A stretch of DNA of 64,000 bases. Source: Vespa crabro (lineage: Eukaryota > Arthropoda > Insecta > Hymenoptera > Vespidae). The notes beneath the pieces were generated by a model. That model worked only from the letters and a program-made list of their open reading frames with translations. It searched no databases and was not told where the DNA came from. Made by a program: the position numbers and the translations under genes. Positions 25,750-39,864 of this stretch are shown piece after piece (the stretch's first letter is position 1; each line of letters starts with the position of its first letter). Location of the stretch: NCBI RefSeq assembly GCF_910589235.1, contig NC_060967.1, positions 4,689,938 to 4,753,937 of the forward strand, in the 5' to 3' direction.

Positions 25750-25925
25750 TAATAAAGAAATTAACGATAATGACAATAATAATAATAATATTAAGAACGA
25801 TTATAAGAATAATAACGATAACATCGAGAAAAATAATAACAATAATATCGATAACAGCGATAATAACGATAATAATATTATTAATAGTAATAAGAATAAA
25901 GATAATATCGATAATATGTGTAATA
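25750..25925. repeat. C-type fragment
   Basis: aaagaaattaacgataatga near 25754, ataacatcgagaaaaat near 25818, and aagaataaagataatatcg near 25893 are words of the A/C family in the usual order. The centre of the family is missing. A D block follows, as after A and C elsewhere. Confidence 0.65.
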
Positions 25926-26039
25926 ATAATAAAGTTTATTTCGATAAAAACGACAATAACGATCATAAGAATAATAAATGTAACGATAATAATGAAAATA
26001 ACGATAATGACGATAATAACGACGATAATAATAATAATA

Positions 26040-26425
26040 ATAATAACAATTACAATAATAACGCTAATAACTATAGTAATGAGAACAACAATAACGACCA
26101 AAACGTTAATAACGATAATAATAATAGCAATAATAGAGATAACATCGTTAATAACAATCATCGTAATAATAACGATAATAGTGGTAAAACTATGATAACG
26201 ATATGAATAATAACAATAATAACGATAATAAGGATAATAACGGAAATAACGATAATAATAATATTAATAATAAAGATAATAATGATTTTTACGAAAATAA
26301 CGATTATAATTATAGCAATAATAACAATAATACCGATATTAATAATAAAAAGCATAATAAAGTTAGTAACAATAATATTAATAGTAATAATAATGTTAAT
26401 ATCGTTAATAAGGATAATGACGATA
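26040..26425. repeat. D block, copy 3
   Basis: ataacgctaataactatag near 26060, atgagaacaacaataac near 26079, aatagagataacatcg near 26130 and atcgtaataataacgataat near 26160 match D at 41460-41610 and 56060-56190. gatttttacgaaaataacg near 26284 and aataccgatattaataataa near 26330 continue the match to 41700-41770. Confidence 0.78.
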
Positions 26426-26929
26426 ATTTCGATTAAAATAATAACAATAAAATCGATAGTATGGATATTATTTATAACAATAATTACATTAATTACGATA
26501 ATAACGACAATAATAATAATAATAATAACCATAATAACGATAATAACGAAATATAACGATTATAATAATAACAGTAATAACGATAATAAAGATTTTTACG
26601 ATAATATTAATAACGTTAATAACGATAATAACGATAATAACGATAATAATAATAATAATATCAAAGGTCATAACGATATTAACTAAAATAACGATAATCA
26701 TGATAATAACGATACTAATATTAATAATAATAACATTAATAACAATAATAACGATTATAATGATAATAACTATAATAACGTTATTATCAATAAGAGTAAT
26801 AGTAATGATAGAGATATAGTAACAATAATGTTAATAACGTTATTAACGATAATAACGATAATAATATTAACAATAATAACGATTTTAACTATAGTAAAAA
26901 TAATAATAATATACGATAACAAAGATAAC
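26426..26929. repeat. Triplet repeat, no partner recognised
   Basis: Basic repeat; gatttttacgataatatt near 26590 resembles words elsewhere, but its flanks do not align. Confidence 0.62.
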
Positions 26930-27165
26930 AAAAACAATAATACTAGAAAACTAAGGAAAATATGGATAATAACGATAACAACGTCAGTAAAAATTATAAT
27001 ATTTTCGATAATAACTATAATGACAATTATAATATTAACGATAATATCAATAATAACGTTAATAATACTAGTAGTAATAATTATAATAACGGTGATAACT
27101 ATATTTATGGAAACAATAGTAACGATAGTATCGTTAATGTCAATTATTATAGTAGTAATAATATC
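26930..27165. repeat. F block, copy 1
   Basis: aataatactagtagtaat at 27061, ataactatatttatgg near 27094 and gtaacgatagtatcgttaa near 27118 match 58260-58510 (tag at 58400, offset 31339). An E element follows directly. Confidence 0.82.
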
Positions 27166-27209
27166 AATAAAAACGATAATAACAATAATAATAATAATAA
27201 TAATGACGA

Positions 27210-27375
27210 TATTAACGATAATAACGATAATAATAAAAACAACATTAAAAACGATTTTAAAGAAAATAGTAATAACGATAGTACCGAAAACAACAATAAC
27301 AACATTAATAATAATAATAATAATATCGGAAGTAATTAAAATAACGGTGTAAACTATAATATTAATAACAATAAT
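27210..27375. repeat. E block, copy 4 (variant)
   Basis: gaaaatagtaataacgatag near 27261, then aagtaattaaaataacgg near 27330, where other copies read aagtataataacgg. This copy has lost the gtgac end in favour of gtgtaaac. Confidence 0.75.
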
Positions 27376-27399
27376 AACCATAATAACGATAATAAATAT

Positions 27400-27800
27400 A
27401 GGAATAATACTAATAATAACGATAATAACGATATTAATGGCAATATGGATAATAACAGTAATATTAATAGTCATATTAAAGATAATAACGATAATAACGT
27501 TACTAACGATAATAGCGATACTAATATTAAAAATATTAAGGATAATATCGTTTATAATTTTAACAATATTCACGATAATATCGATAATAATAATAACAAT
27601 ATAAACAATAATAACGATAATAACTATAATAAAATTTATAATAATAATGATAATAATGATAATAACGATAATAACGATTATAACGATAATAACGATAATA
27701 ATGATAGTAACGATAATAACCATGTTAATAATAGTAATAGTAAAGGTAATAACGATAGAAAAAGTTTCTAACGATAATAATAATAACAACAATAACGATA
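27400..27800. repeat. CC-AA module after E copy 4
   Basis: gatattaatggcaatatgg near 27430, catattaaagataataacg near 27473 and actaacgataatagcgatac near 27501 form CC, about 75 bases after E. aaaaagtttctaacgataat near 27756 starts an AA element that soon loses similarity. Confidence 0.72.
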
Positions 27801-28249
27801 ATAGTGACTATGAGAATAAGAAATGTAATATTAAAATTAAAAATAAAAATAATAACGAAAATAACGATGATAATCATAATAATAAAAATAATAATAACAA
27901 TATTAATAATAGTAACTATTATAACGATTATAACGATAATAGTAGGAGTAATAACAGTAATAAAAATAATAACGATAATAACCATAATAATAATAATAAT
28001 AATGAAGATAACAACGATAATAACGATAATAATGCCTATAATAATAACAATAATAATTATAATAACGATAACAATAATAATATCGATAATAACAATAATA
28101 ACAATAATAATAATAGTAAAAATTAAGATAATAAACATATTAACGATAACAAGCTTAATAACAATAACAATAATAGCGACAATAGCAATTATAATACTTT
28201 AACGATATTAATATTTATCAAAATAACAATAATATTGATAAAAACGATA
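27801..28249. repeat. Triplet repeat, no partner recognised
   Basis: Basic repeat with an AAAT-leaning patch near 27830-27860 (attaaaattaaaaataaaa). Nothing else seen. Confidence 0.62.
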
Positions 28250-29129
28250 ATAACGATAATAATAGAAGCAATAATAACAATAATAACACTAATAACGATT
28301 ATTGCGATAATAATAGTAATAATAAGAACAATAACAACAATAATATTGTTAATAAGGTTATTACCGATGTTAATGATAATTCCAATATTATTAATAACTA
28401 TAATAAGGATATTATCGATAATAATAATAACGATAGTACGGATCAGAATAATATCGATGAAAACGATAAAATCGAAAATAATAATAAAAACATTAACGAT
28501 AAAATCGATTATAATAATAATTTTAATGTTAATAACCATAATAATAATAATAATAATAGCAATAATAACCGTAACAAGAAAAATAACGAGGATAATAATA
28601 ACATTAAAAACAATAATAGTAATAATAATAATATCGATAGTAACAATAATAACTATAATGACGATTATAACGATAATGATAATAACGATAATGACGATGT
28701 ATATAATAACGATAATATCTTTAATAACGATAATAATAATAATAGTAATCATAATAATATTATTAACGATAATAACGATAATAAAGAAAATAACGATAAT
28801 AATAAAAACAATTAAATGATAATAACAATAATTAAGATAATATCAATAATAAATATAATAGTGATAGCATTAATAACGATATTTGCGATAATAATAATAA
28901 TAACAAAGATAATAACATGATAAACTATAATAATGATAATAACGATAATAACGATATAGACGATAATATCTATAATTATAATAACAATATTAACGATAAT
29001 AAAAATAATAATACTAACAAAATAAAGATAATAACGAAATTATCGATAATAAAGATTTATCATAATAATAATAGTAATAATAATAACGATAATAAACGTA
29101 ATAACAACAATAATAATAATAATAATAAT

Positions 29130-29162
<33 letters not shown>

Positions 29163-29965
29163 GATATTAACGATAATAACGATTATAATGACAGTAACGT
29201 TAATAACGATTATAATCATAACGATAATAATAATAATAATAATATAGATAACAACGATATTAACGTTAATGTCGATAATAATAACAACAACAATAAAGAT
29301 ACAAACGATTATAACGATAAGAACGATAATATTATTCATAATAATAATAATAATAACGATAATAACGGTAATAATGGAAGTAATAATAACAATATTAAGA
29401 ATAATATATATAATAACGATAATAACGATAATAATATAATTATTAATAACAGTAATAACAACATTAAAGATAAAAACGATTTTAACAAGAATCATAATAA
29501 ATATAATAACGATATTAACGCTAGTAACGATAATAAAAGATATAATAATAACAATATTAAGAATAATAACTATAATAACAAAAATAACGATAATAATAAT
29601 AGTACTAATAACAATAATAACAACAATATTGCTAATAACGATAATAACGATAATAATAATAACGATAATAACGATAATATCGATAATAATAATAACAAAA
29701 TTAACAATAATATCGATAATAATAATAATAAAAATCATAATAATAATATCAATAATTACGATAATAACGATAATCACGGTAATAACGTTAATAATAATGG
29801 TACTAATACCAATAATAATAACATTAACGATAATAACGATAATAACGATAATATTAATAACGATAATAGCTACAATAACGATAATAATAATAATAATTAT
29901 TACGATAAAGTCGATAATAACGATAATAACGATAATAATAATAATTATTATTACAATAAACAACA
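28250..29965. repeat. N block, copy 1
   Basis: Tags shared in order with 36180-37985: gatcagaat at 28441, ataaccgtaacaagaaaa near 28566, gtgatagcattaataac near 28861, gaaattatcgataata at 29035, agatacaaacgattataac at 29297, aataatggtactaat near 29803, and attattacgataaagtcg at 29896. Offsets drift between 7856 and 7998, so the copies have many small indels. At about 1.7 kb this is one of the longest colinear pairs. Confidence 0.9.
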
Positions 29966-30094
29966 TAATAACGATAATAATAATAGTAATTATAATAATT
30001 ATTATGATAAACACGAAAATAATGATATTTGTAATATTAATAATAAAGATAATTACGATAATAACGATAATAATAATAAGAATAATAACGATAA

Positions 30095-30300
30095 TAACGA
30101 TATTAAATATAATAAAATTAATAACTATATTTACGTTAACAACGATAAAGATCTTGGTAATAATAGCGATAATAACGATAATTACGTTAATAATAATAAT
30201 AACATTAATAACGATATAAACGATGATAACGATAATAATAATAACGGTAATGACAATAATAATAATAATAGTAATAACGATAATAATTATAATAACGTTA
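30095..30300. repeat. O block, copy 2
   Basis: aaaattaataactatattt at 30114 and ggtaatgacaataataat near 30245; counterpart of 19765-19985. A shorter ataactatatttacgataat at about 38013, after N copy 2, suggests O is the normal continuation of N. Confidence 0.75.
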
Positions 30301-30919
30301 AAATAATAACAATATGACCGGCAATATTAATAATAATAATAATAAAGATAATAGCAAAAATAATAATTGCAATAACATTAGTAACCATTATAACGAAAAT
30401 AACGATAATGACGATGACAATAAAAACGATTATTACGATAATAACGAAAATAATAAAAACGATAGAATCGTTAATTGTAATAATCATAATACCGTATAAA
30501 CGATAATAAATTTAATAATAATAAAAATAATAACGGTAATATCGGTATAATTATAACAATAATATCGATAATTACGTTATGAGAAATAATAATAATAACA
30601 ATAATAACGATAATACTAATAACCATAACAAAGATAATAATAATTACAATAATGACAATAATAACGATACTAACGATAATAACGATAAGAACAAAATTAA
30701 CGATAATAACAAGATTTATAAAAATGATAATATCTATAATAATGATAAGAACGATTAGAACTATAATATTAATAACAATAATAACAATAATAACAATAAT
30801 AACGTAAATAACTACAAAAAAATGATTTAAATAAGGTATTAACGATAATAAATAGAATAACAGTAATAACAAAAATTACGACAATATTAATAAAAATAAA
30901 AACGAAAATAACGCTAATA
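30301..30919. repeat. Triplet repeat, partly decayed
   Basis: Basic repeat with unusual words gaccggcaatatt (about 30316) and aaaaaaatgatttaaataag (about 30815-30835). No partner or gene signal found. The ccgg word has a distant echo, gccggaaatatt, near 39003. Confidence 0.65.
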
Positions 30920-30940
30920 ACAATAATAATAATAATAATG

Positions 30941-30988
<48 letters not shown>

Positions 30989-33175
30989 TCGATAATAACA
31001 ATAATAACGAAAATTATAATATTAATAACAACAATAATAACAATAATAACGATAATAATGATAATAAAAAATACGATAAAGTCGGTAATATCGATAATAA
31101 TATTAACAATATTAATTATAATATCGATAATAATATTAACAATATTAAAGATAATATCGATAATAAAAATAACATCATTAAGGATAATATCTATAAGCAT
31201 AATAATAATAATAATAATAGTAATAACGATAATAACGATAATAATAGTAGCAATACTAACATTAATAACAATAATAGCGGTAATAAGGTAATTAACGGTA
31301 ATAATGATAATTTAATTAACCATATTAGCATTAATAACTATAATATCGATAATATCTATAATAACAATAAAGAAAATAACGATAATAATGATATTAACGA
31401 TAATAATAATAATAGTAATAATATCGATAATAACGATAATAACGATAATAATAAATACGATAATATCGATAATTTCGATAATAATAATATTAACGATTAT
31501 ATCGATAAAAAAAAGAACAATAATAACAATATTAAAAATAATAACAATAATAACGATAATGAAAACAATATTATTAATAACAATAATAACGATAATAAAG
31601 ATAATAATGATAATAACAATTATAATAACAACGATAATACCGATATTATTAGTAATAATAAAAACGAAAATGACTGAATTTAGGATAATAATAATTACAA
31701 TAATAGAGAAAAGAACGATAGTATCTATATAACAATATTAATAATAACGATACTAACTAAAATAACGATGTAACGATAATAATAATAATAATATTAATCA
31801 TAATAATAATAATAATAGCAATAATAACGATAATGAAGATAATAGAGATAATAATGGTAACGATAATATCGATAATAATAATAAAATTAAAAACGATAAT
31901 TACGTTAATAACAAAAATAATAACAGCAATAATATCGATAATAACGATAATAATAATAATAATAATTACAATATTAAGGATTATAACGATAATAACGATA
32001 ATACTAATAAAGATGACAAAAATAAATACAATAAAATTAATATTAATAATAACGAAAATAAGGATAATAACGATGTCAACGATAATAATAATAACAACAA
32101 AAAGGTTAATAAAAATAATAAAGATAAAGTAAATAAGGATAATAACGTTGACAATGATAATAATAATAACATTAAAAAAGTAATAACCATAATAACGATT
32201 ATACGGATTATAACAATAACGATAATAGAAATAATAATGAAAACGGTAATGAAGATAAAACGATATAAATGATAATAACTATAATAACAATAATAACAAA
32301 AATAACTGTAATAATAATAACAATATTAACGTTAATGATGATAATAATGATAATAATTATAAAAACAAATATAATAACGATAATAATAATAACAATAATA
32401 ACGATAAATACAATATTAACGATAATAATAATAATAACATTAACGTAAATAGAAATAATTACTATTTCAAAGATAATAAGAATAACAATAATAACGATAA
32501 AAACGATATAAACGATAACAACAATAATAATAATGATAATAACTATACTAATAGTAATAACAATAACAATAATAACGATTATAACAATAATTATAAAAAG
32601 AATAATAACGATAATAATGATAATAACGTTAAGATTAATGGCAATAATAACGATGATCACGTTAATAACGACAGTAATAATAATAATAATAACGATAATA
32701 ACATTAAAAACGATAATAATTATAATGACGTGAATAATAATAATCATATTAGAGATATTAACGATAATAAAAACAATAATAATTTTAACAATAATAATAA
32801 ATATAATAGTAACCATAATAACGATAATATCCATAATAACGATAGTAATAATAACGATAATGACGATAATAATAATAATTTATATATAATAACAATATTA
32901 TCGATAATAGCAATGATAATAATAGTAATAATATTGGTAATAACAATAAAAGAGTTCCGAACGATAATAATAATAACGACAATAACGATGTTAATGATAA
33001 TAATAGAAGTAATAATTACAATATTAAGAATAATAACTTTAATAACGATTATAACGATAATAGTATTAGAAAAAATAACAGTAATAACAATAATAACGAT
33101 AATAATGCTTATAAGATTGTTAATGATAATAATATTAACGATTTTAACGATAATAACCAAAATAATAATAATAAT
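30920..33175. repeat. R block, copy 1
   Basis: Long counterpart of 56850-60390. Order of tags: pure AAT run at 30940-30988, taatagcggtaataaggta near 31273, taacgattatatcg at 31491, taggataataataa at 31681, aattacaatattaagga at 31974, gattatacggattata at 32197, actatttcaaagata at 32461, and aataatgctt at 33101. The offset is exactly 26186 across 190 bases and exactly 26702 across 264 bases, then rises to 27231, so copy 2 has gained about 1 kb in discrete steps. Confidence 0.92.
31090..31180. repeat. 33-bp tandem repeat
   Basis: atcgataataatattaacaa starts at 31090 and 31123, and atcgataat recurs at 31156, giving a 33-base period over about 2.3 units. The matching place in R copy 2 (about 57030-57100) shows a weaker, diverged version. 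Confidence 0.85.
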
Positions 33176-33189
33176 AATGATAATAACAA

Positions 33190-34140
33190 TATTAATAAGT
33201 GCGATAGTAACGTTAATAGTAATAACTATAAATTCGGTAATAATGATAATAATGAAAATAACTATAATAATAATAATAAATATAACAATAATAACGATAA
33301 CAACGATAACAATATTAACGATAATAAAGTTAGTTATAACAATAATAATAACAATAATAACGATAATAAAGATATCATTAATAATATAAATAACAATAAT
33401 GCCGATAATAACGTTAATAATAATAATAATAACAATTATAATATTAAATATAATAACGATAATACAATAATAACGATAATAACGATAATAACGATAATAA
33501 CAATAATAGTAATAATAACCACGAAAATAACGTTAATAACGATAACAATAATAATAACACTATCAATATAAATAATTACAATAGTAACGATAATAACGTT
33601 ATGACGATAATAATAATAATAATATTAACGATAATAGCGATAATGAAGATAATAACGATAATAAGGATAATAACATTATAGTTAATAACGATAAAAACGA
33701 CAATAAAGATAATAAAAATTACTATTACAAAGATATTAATGAAAATAACGATAATAATGATAATAAAGACAATAATAATAATAATAATAACGATAACAAT
33801 GATAATAACGATAATAATAATATCGAAAATAACGTCAATAATAATAATAATATTAATAACGATAATAATGATAATAAAGATAACATCGGTAATAATAAAA
33901 ACAATAATATCGATAATAAAGATATTAACGATATAATAATAATAATATTAATTTCGTTAATTAGATTAATTACGAAAATATCAGTAATAACCACGATAAC
34001 GGGGAAATCGATAATTAACAATAAAATCGATAATAACGATAATAACGACATTAAATGTACTAATAATAACGATAATAACGATATTATCGATAGTAATTAT
34101 AGCGACAATGACTACAAAAGTAATAATAATATTAATGGTA
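33190..34140. repeat. S block, copy 1
   Basis: Starts with U-type aataactataaattcgg at 33221, then tagttataac at 33331, aataaccacgaaaataacg near 33516, ataaggataataacattata near 33661, ttcgttaattagattaatta near 33953 and cacgataacggggaaatcg near 33992. All recur at 51858-52790 (offset 18667, falling to 18629). The G-rich word near 34001 is one of very few in the window. Confidence 0.91.
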
Positions 34141-34569
34141 TTAACGATAATAACGATAATAGTAATTATAATAATAACGTTAATAAAGATAATAACGCAT
34201 AATAATAATTACAACAATAAAAATAGTAATAATAAAAATAATAACGATGATAACGATATTGACGATAATAATAATATTAACAACGATATTAAGTATAATA
34301 ACGATATCATCGAGAATAAAAAAAATAATATCGATAATAACGATAATAACGATAATATAATTAATAATGACATCGATAATAGCGATAATAACGATAATAA
34401 AATATTAATAGTAATCAAAATAAAGATAATATCGATAATAACGATAATATCGACAATAATTATAACGGAAATATCGTCGATAATAATAATCATAATCGGT
34501 AATAAGGATAAGTACGATAACATCGATAATAATAAGAGCAATAATATCGATAATAACTATAATAACGAC

Positions 34570-34613
<44 letters not shown>

Positions 34614-35300
34614 GGATAATAACGATAATTACGATAATAACGATAATATCGACAATGATAATAATAATATTAACGATAATAATGATAATAACGATAATAA
34701 TAATAATAATAACAATAAAAATGATAATAACGATAATAACAATAATAACAATAGCATTACAAACAATAATATCGATAATAACGATAAATACAATAATAAT
34801 TATAACAATTATATCGATAATAACGATTAGAAATATAATACTATTAACAAATAATAACGCTGACAACGATAATAACGATAATTATAATAATTACATATAG
34901 ATAATAAGGATTATAATGATAAGAACGGACATAACTATATAAAAGAAAATAACGGCAATTATAATAATATTAATAGCGATAATGACGATAATGACGATAA
35001 CACCGATAATGATGATAATAAGGATTATAATAATATCGATGGTAACGATAATGGTAATAATAATAATAATGATAATAACGATTATAATAATAATAATAAT
35101 AACGATAAAAGCTATAAAAGCGGTAATAATAATAATAACGATAATAAGGGTATTAACGATTGCAACGATAATAAATATATCAATAAAAAAGATAGTAACA
35201 ATATTAACGATAATAATGATAATAACAATAAGACCGATAGTAATGATACGATAATAACGAATACTGTAATGATAATATTACTGATAGTATCAATAATAAC
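34093..35300. repeat. A block, copy 2 (single-unit form)
   Basis: gacaatgactacaaaagtaa near 34105, attaatggta at 34131, cggtaataaggataa at 34497, gattagaaatataatac near 34826, and actatata at 34934, each once. It is contiguous with S upstream, as in copy 3. Copy 1 shows the same order with its middle doubled, so this is the best reference form of A. Confidence 0.91.
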
Positions 35301-35309
35301 GATAATGAC

Positions 35310-35480
35310 GTTAATAATAGAAATAATAATAAGGTAATAACGATATTAACGACAAAACGATAAAAATGATAATAACAATAATATTAAAAATAACAATTAC
35401 AATAATAACGATAATAACTATAAGAATGAGAACAATAATAACGATCATAGCGTTAATAACCTTATTAACGATAATAACAA
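35310..35480. repeat. D-like block after A copy 2
   Basis: ggtaataacgatattaacga near 35333, ataactataagaatgagaac near 35415 and aataacgatcatagcg near 35436 match the start and centre of D at 41.4 and 56.0 kb, shortened. Confidence 0.7.
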
Positions 35481-35767
35481 TAATAATAAAGATAATAACG
35501 ATATTAATAATAATAATAATAAAAATATTAACGATAATAACAAAAATAATAAAAAGAATAATAACGATTATAATGATAATAACGATAATAATAATAGCAA
35601 TAATGACGATTCTAACGTTAAGAACGAAAAAAATGAAACCTAAAATGACCTTTATAACATTATCAATGATAATAATAATAATGACGTCAATAATAATCAT
35701 CATAAAAAAGATATTAACGATAATAACTACAATTAAAATTATAAAAAAATAATAAAAATAATAGTAA
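35481..35767. repeat. Decayed triplet repeat
   Basis: Around 35618-35660 the triplet pattern breaks down (acgaaaaaaatgaaacctaa, then atgacctttataac). This is one of the most complex short stretches here, but no reading frame or partner supports a gene. Confidence 0.62.
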
Positions 35768-35992
35768 CCACAAGTTCGAAAACATCGACAATAACAATTA
35801 TAATAATAACGATAGTAACGACAATATCGAAAATATTAATAACAATATTATTGATAAGATCGATAATAATAATAATAATAATAATAACGATAATATCGAT
35901 AGTAAAAATAATAATGATAATAACGATAGTAAAGATAATAACTATATTATCGACTATAGCAATAATAATAATAACTATAATAACGAAAATTA
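35768..35992. repeat. P block, copy 2
   Basis: attattgataagatcg at 35847 and cgatagtaaagataataac near 35923; counterpart of 20240-20482. N copy 2 follows about 200 bases later. Confidence 0.83.
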
Positions 35993-36179
35993 CGATAATG
36001 ACGATAATATTAATGACGATAATAACGTTAATAACGTAAATAACGACAATAATAATAGAAATAATAACAATAACAACGATAATAAAGACAATAACGATAA
36101 TAATATTAACGATAATATCCACAATATAAATAATAATGACAACGATAATTATGATAATAATGATCGTAATACTAATAAC

Positions 36180-36977
36180 AATAAAGATAATAACAATAAT
36201 AACGATAATAACGATAATAACGATAATAACGATAATATAAATAGTAATAGTAATAGAAATAATAACGATAGTGACGATAATAACGATTATAGCGATAATA
36301 CTAATAACAATAATAACGATAATAATAATAACGATAATAACGATCAGAATAGTATCGATGAAAACGATAAAATCGAAAATAATAATAATAATTTTAACGT
36401 TAATAACCATAAAAATAATAATAATAAGAGCAATAATAACCGTAACACGAAAACAACGAGGATAATAATAACGATTATAACAATAATAGTAATAATTATA
36501 TTATCCATAGTAACAAGAATAACTATAATGACGATAATAGCGATAATGATAATAACGATAATGACGATGGATATAATAACGATAATATCTTTAATAACAA
36601 TATTAAAAATAATAATAATAGCGATAATAAAGATATTAACGTTAATAACGATAATAATAAAAACAATTAAAACGATAATAACAATAATTATGATAATAAC
36701 AGTAATAATTATAATAGTGATAGCATTAATAACGATATTTACGATAATAATAATAATATAAAAGATAATAACATTATTAACGATAATAACGATAATAACG
36801 GTAGTAACTATATAGACGATAATATCGATAATTATAATAACAATATTAACGATAATAAAAATAATAATACTATAAAATAAAGATAATAATGAAATTATCG
36901 ATAATAACGATAATAATAATAGCAATAATAATAACGATAATAAAAATAATAACAACAATAATAGTAATAATAATAAT

Positions 36978-37010
<33 letters not shown>

Positions 37011-37985
37011 GATAAAACGATAATAACGATAATAAACAAATAATAATAGCAATAAAAACGGTAAATACGATAACAAAAAAAGTAATAATAACGATAATAA
37101 CGATACTAACCACAATAACGATAATAATAATAACAATTATAACGATAATAACGTCAATAACGATTATAATGACATTAACGTTAAAAACGATTATAATCAT
37201 AACGATTATAATAATAAAAATAATATAGATAACAACGTTATTAACGATAATGACGGTAATAATAACAATAATAATAAAGATACAAACGATTATAACGATA
37301 AGAATGGTAATAATATTTATAATATTAATAATAATCACGATAATAACGTTAATAATATTATTAGTAATAACAGTAATAACAACATTATCGATAAAAACGT
37401 TTATAACAAGAATCATAATAAAGATAATAACGATAATATCTATAATAATAATAACAATATTAACGAGAATAATAATAGTACTAATAACAATAAAAACAAC
37501 AATATAGCTAATAACGATAATAACGATTGTAACGATAATATCGATAATAATAATAAGAAAATTAACAATAATATCGATAATAATAATAATTATAATAACA
37601 ATAATTACAATAATAACGATAATAACGATAATAACGATAATAATAAGAAAACTATTGAAAACAATAATAACGATAATAACGATAATAATATAAACGATAA
37701 TGAAGGTATAATAATAATAATAACGATAATAATGAAAAATACGATAATAACGGTATTGAGAACAACGATAATAACGTTAATAACGTTAATAATAATGGTA
37801 CTAATAACAATAATAATAGCATTAAGGATAATATTAATAACGATAATAACTACAATAACGATATTAACTACAATAACGATAATAATAATAATAATTATTA
37901 CGATAAAGTCGATAATAACCATAATAACTATAGTAATTATAACAATTATTATGATAAACACGATAATAACGATATTAAAGATAAT
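36180..37985. repeat. N block, copy 2
   Basis: Counterpart of 28250-29965: gatcagaat at 36342, ataaccgtaacacgaaaa near 36435, gtgatagcattaataac near 36717, gaaattatcg at 36891, agatacaaacgattataac at 37278, aataatggtactaat near 37792, and attattacgataaagtcg at 37894. A four-unit AATAACGAT array lies near its start (36198-36233). Confidence 0.9.
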
Positions 37986-39864
37986 AATAATAATAATAGT
38001 AATAAAAACTTTAATAACTATATTTACGATAATATCGATAGTAATAATAGTAATAATAACGATAATAACGATTATAATGGCATTAGAAATAATAATTATA
38101 AGATTAATAAAAATAATAACAATTTTAACAATATTTAAAATAATGCCGATCGTAATAACGAAAACAATGATGATAAAAATAATAGTAAAAATATCAATAA
38201 TAAAGTTAATTACGATAATAAAGATAATAATAATAATACTAATAACAACAATAAATGTAATAAAGATAATAACGATAATAACGATAATAATAATAATAAT
38301 AAAATCGATAATATATATAACAACGATGATAACGAATATAATAAAATAATAAATAACGATAATTACGTTAATAATGATAATAATAATTGCAATAATAACG
38401 ATAATAACGATAATAACGATAATAAAAACAATAGTAGGAATAATAATACGGATAAAAGAGATATTAACGATATTAATAATAACGATAATGACAATAATTA
38501 TAATAATAATGTTATTAACGTTAGTAACGATAATATTAATAAGTATGAAAAGGATTATAAAGATATTAACGATAACAACAATAATAATAATAATAACATT
38601 AATAAGGATAATAAGGGAAGTATTGATATTAATAATAAAAATATTAACGATAATATCGATAACAATAATAATAATAATAACAATGATAAGGATAATATAG
38701 ATTATAACCATAATAATAATAACAATGATAAGGATAATATAGATTATAACCGTAATAATAATAACAATGATGACGTTAATATTAATAATAATAATAACGA
38801 TAATAACTCCAATAATGATAATAAACATAATAATAACAATAATAACGTTAATAAGGACAATAATTATAATAATTATATTGATAATAACAATAATAACGAA
38901 AATAATAAAAATAATGATATTAATAACGTTATAGACAAACATAACCATAATAATAGTAGTAATAATAACATTAATATCACTAAATGCGTAAAGAACGTTA
39001 TTGCCGGAAATATTAATAACAATAATAAAGATAATAACGATAATAGCTATAATGAGGAAAAAAATAATAATTATAATAATAATACTAACGATATAAACGA
39101 AAATAAACATAATAATACAACATATTATAACAATAATAACATTAATAATGTGAATAACGATAATAACGATAATAATATATCGATAATAACGATAATATTA
39201 ATATTAATAATAACAATATTTACGATAATAAAGATAATAAAATTAATAATAAAAACAATAATACAGGTAATAATGATAATAATTATAATAACGATAAAAT
39301 TAATAATATTAATAATAATTATAATAACAATAATAACGATAATAATAATTACAATAATGACGATAATAATAATAATAATAATAATCACGAGAATAAGTAT
39401 AATAACGTTAATAATATTAGTAATAATAATAATAACTAATTATATCAATAAAAATAATAATAAAGATAAAAATAATGACAATAATAACGATAACGATGGA
39501 AATAATGATAATAACGATGACATTAATAATGGTAAAAACTATAATAACGATAATAACGGTAATAATAATGACGATATTCAAAGATAATATAGCTAATTAA
39601 GATAATAATATTAACGATAATAACGACAAGTTTAACAATAATAATAACGATAATAACATTAATAACTATTATAGCAGTAATAATAATACTAATAACAATA
39701 ATAACGATAATAAACTTATTAATAATAATAATAATAATAATAATAACAAGAGTAACGATAATAAATATAATAACAATATTAATAATAGCGACAATAACGG
39801 AAAAAGCAATAATATTAATTACTATAATGACTATAATAACGATAATATTAATACCAATAATAAC
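37986..39864. repeat. Triplet repeat with unusual words
   Basis: Basic repeat carrying a 42-bp tandem repeat. The stretch at about 38983-39013 (aaatgcgtaaagaacg, then attgccggaaatatt) is distinctly non-repetitive. No partner and no gene signal found. Pure AAT is scarce here. Confidence 0.68.
38681..38766. repeat. 42-bp tandem repeat, two units
   Basis: caatgataaggataatatag starts at 38681 and 38723. The two 42-base units (14 triplets) differ by about one base (ataaccata versus ataaccgta), and a third unit begins but stops after caatgat. Confidence 0.95.

Noticed and set aside
30820..30840. Possible unique sequence (aaaaaaatgatttaaataag) marking the edge of a gene
   Set aside because: The interruption is about 20 bases and the triplet repeat resumes on both sides; no frame or splice-like structure accompanies it.
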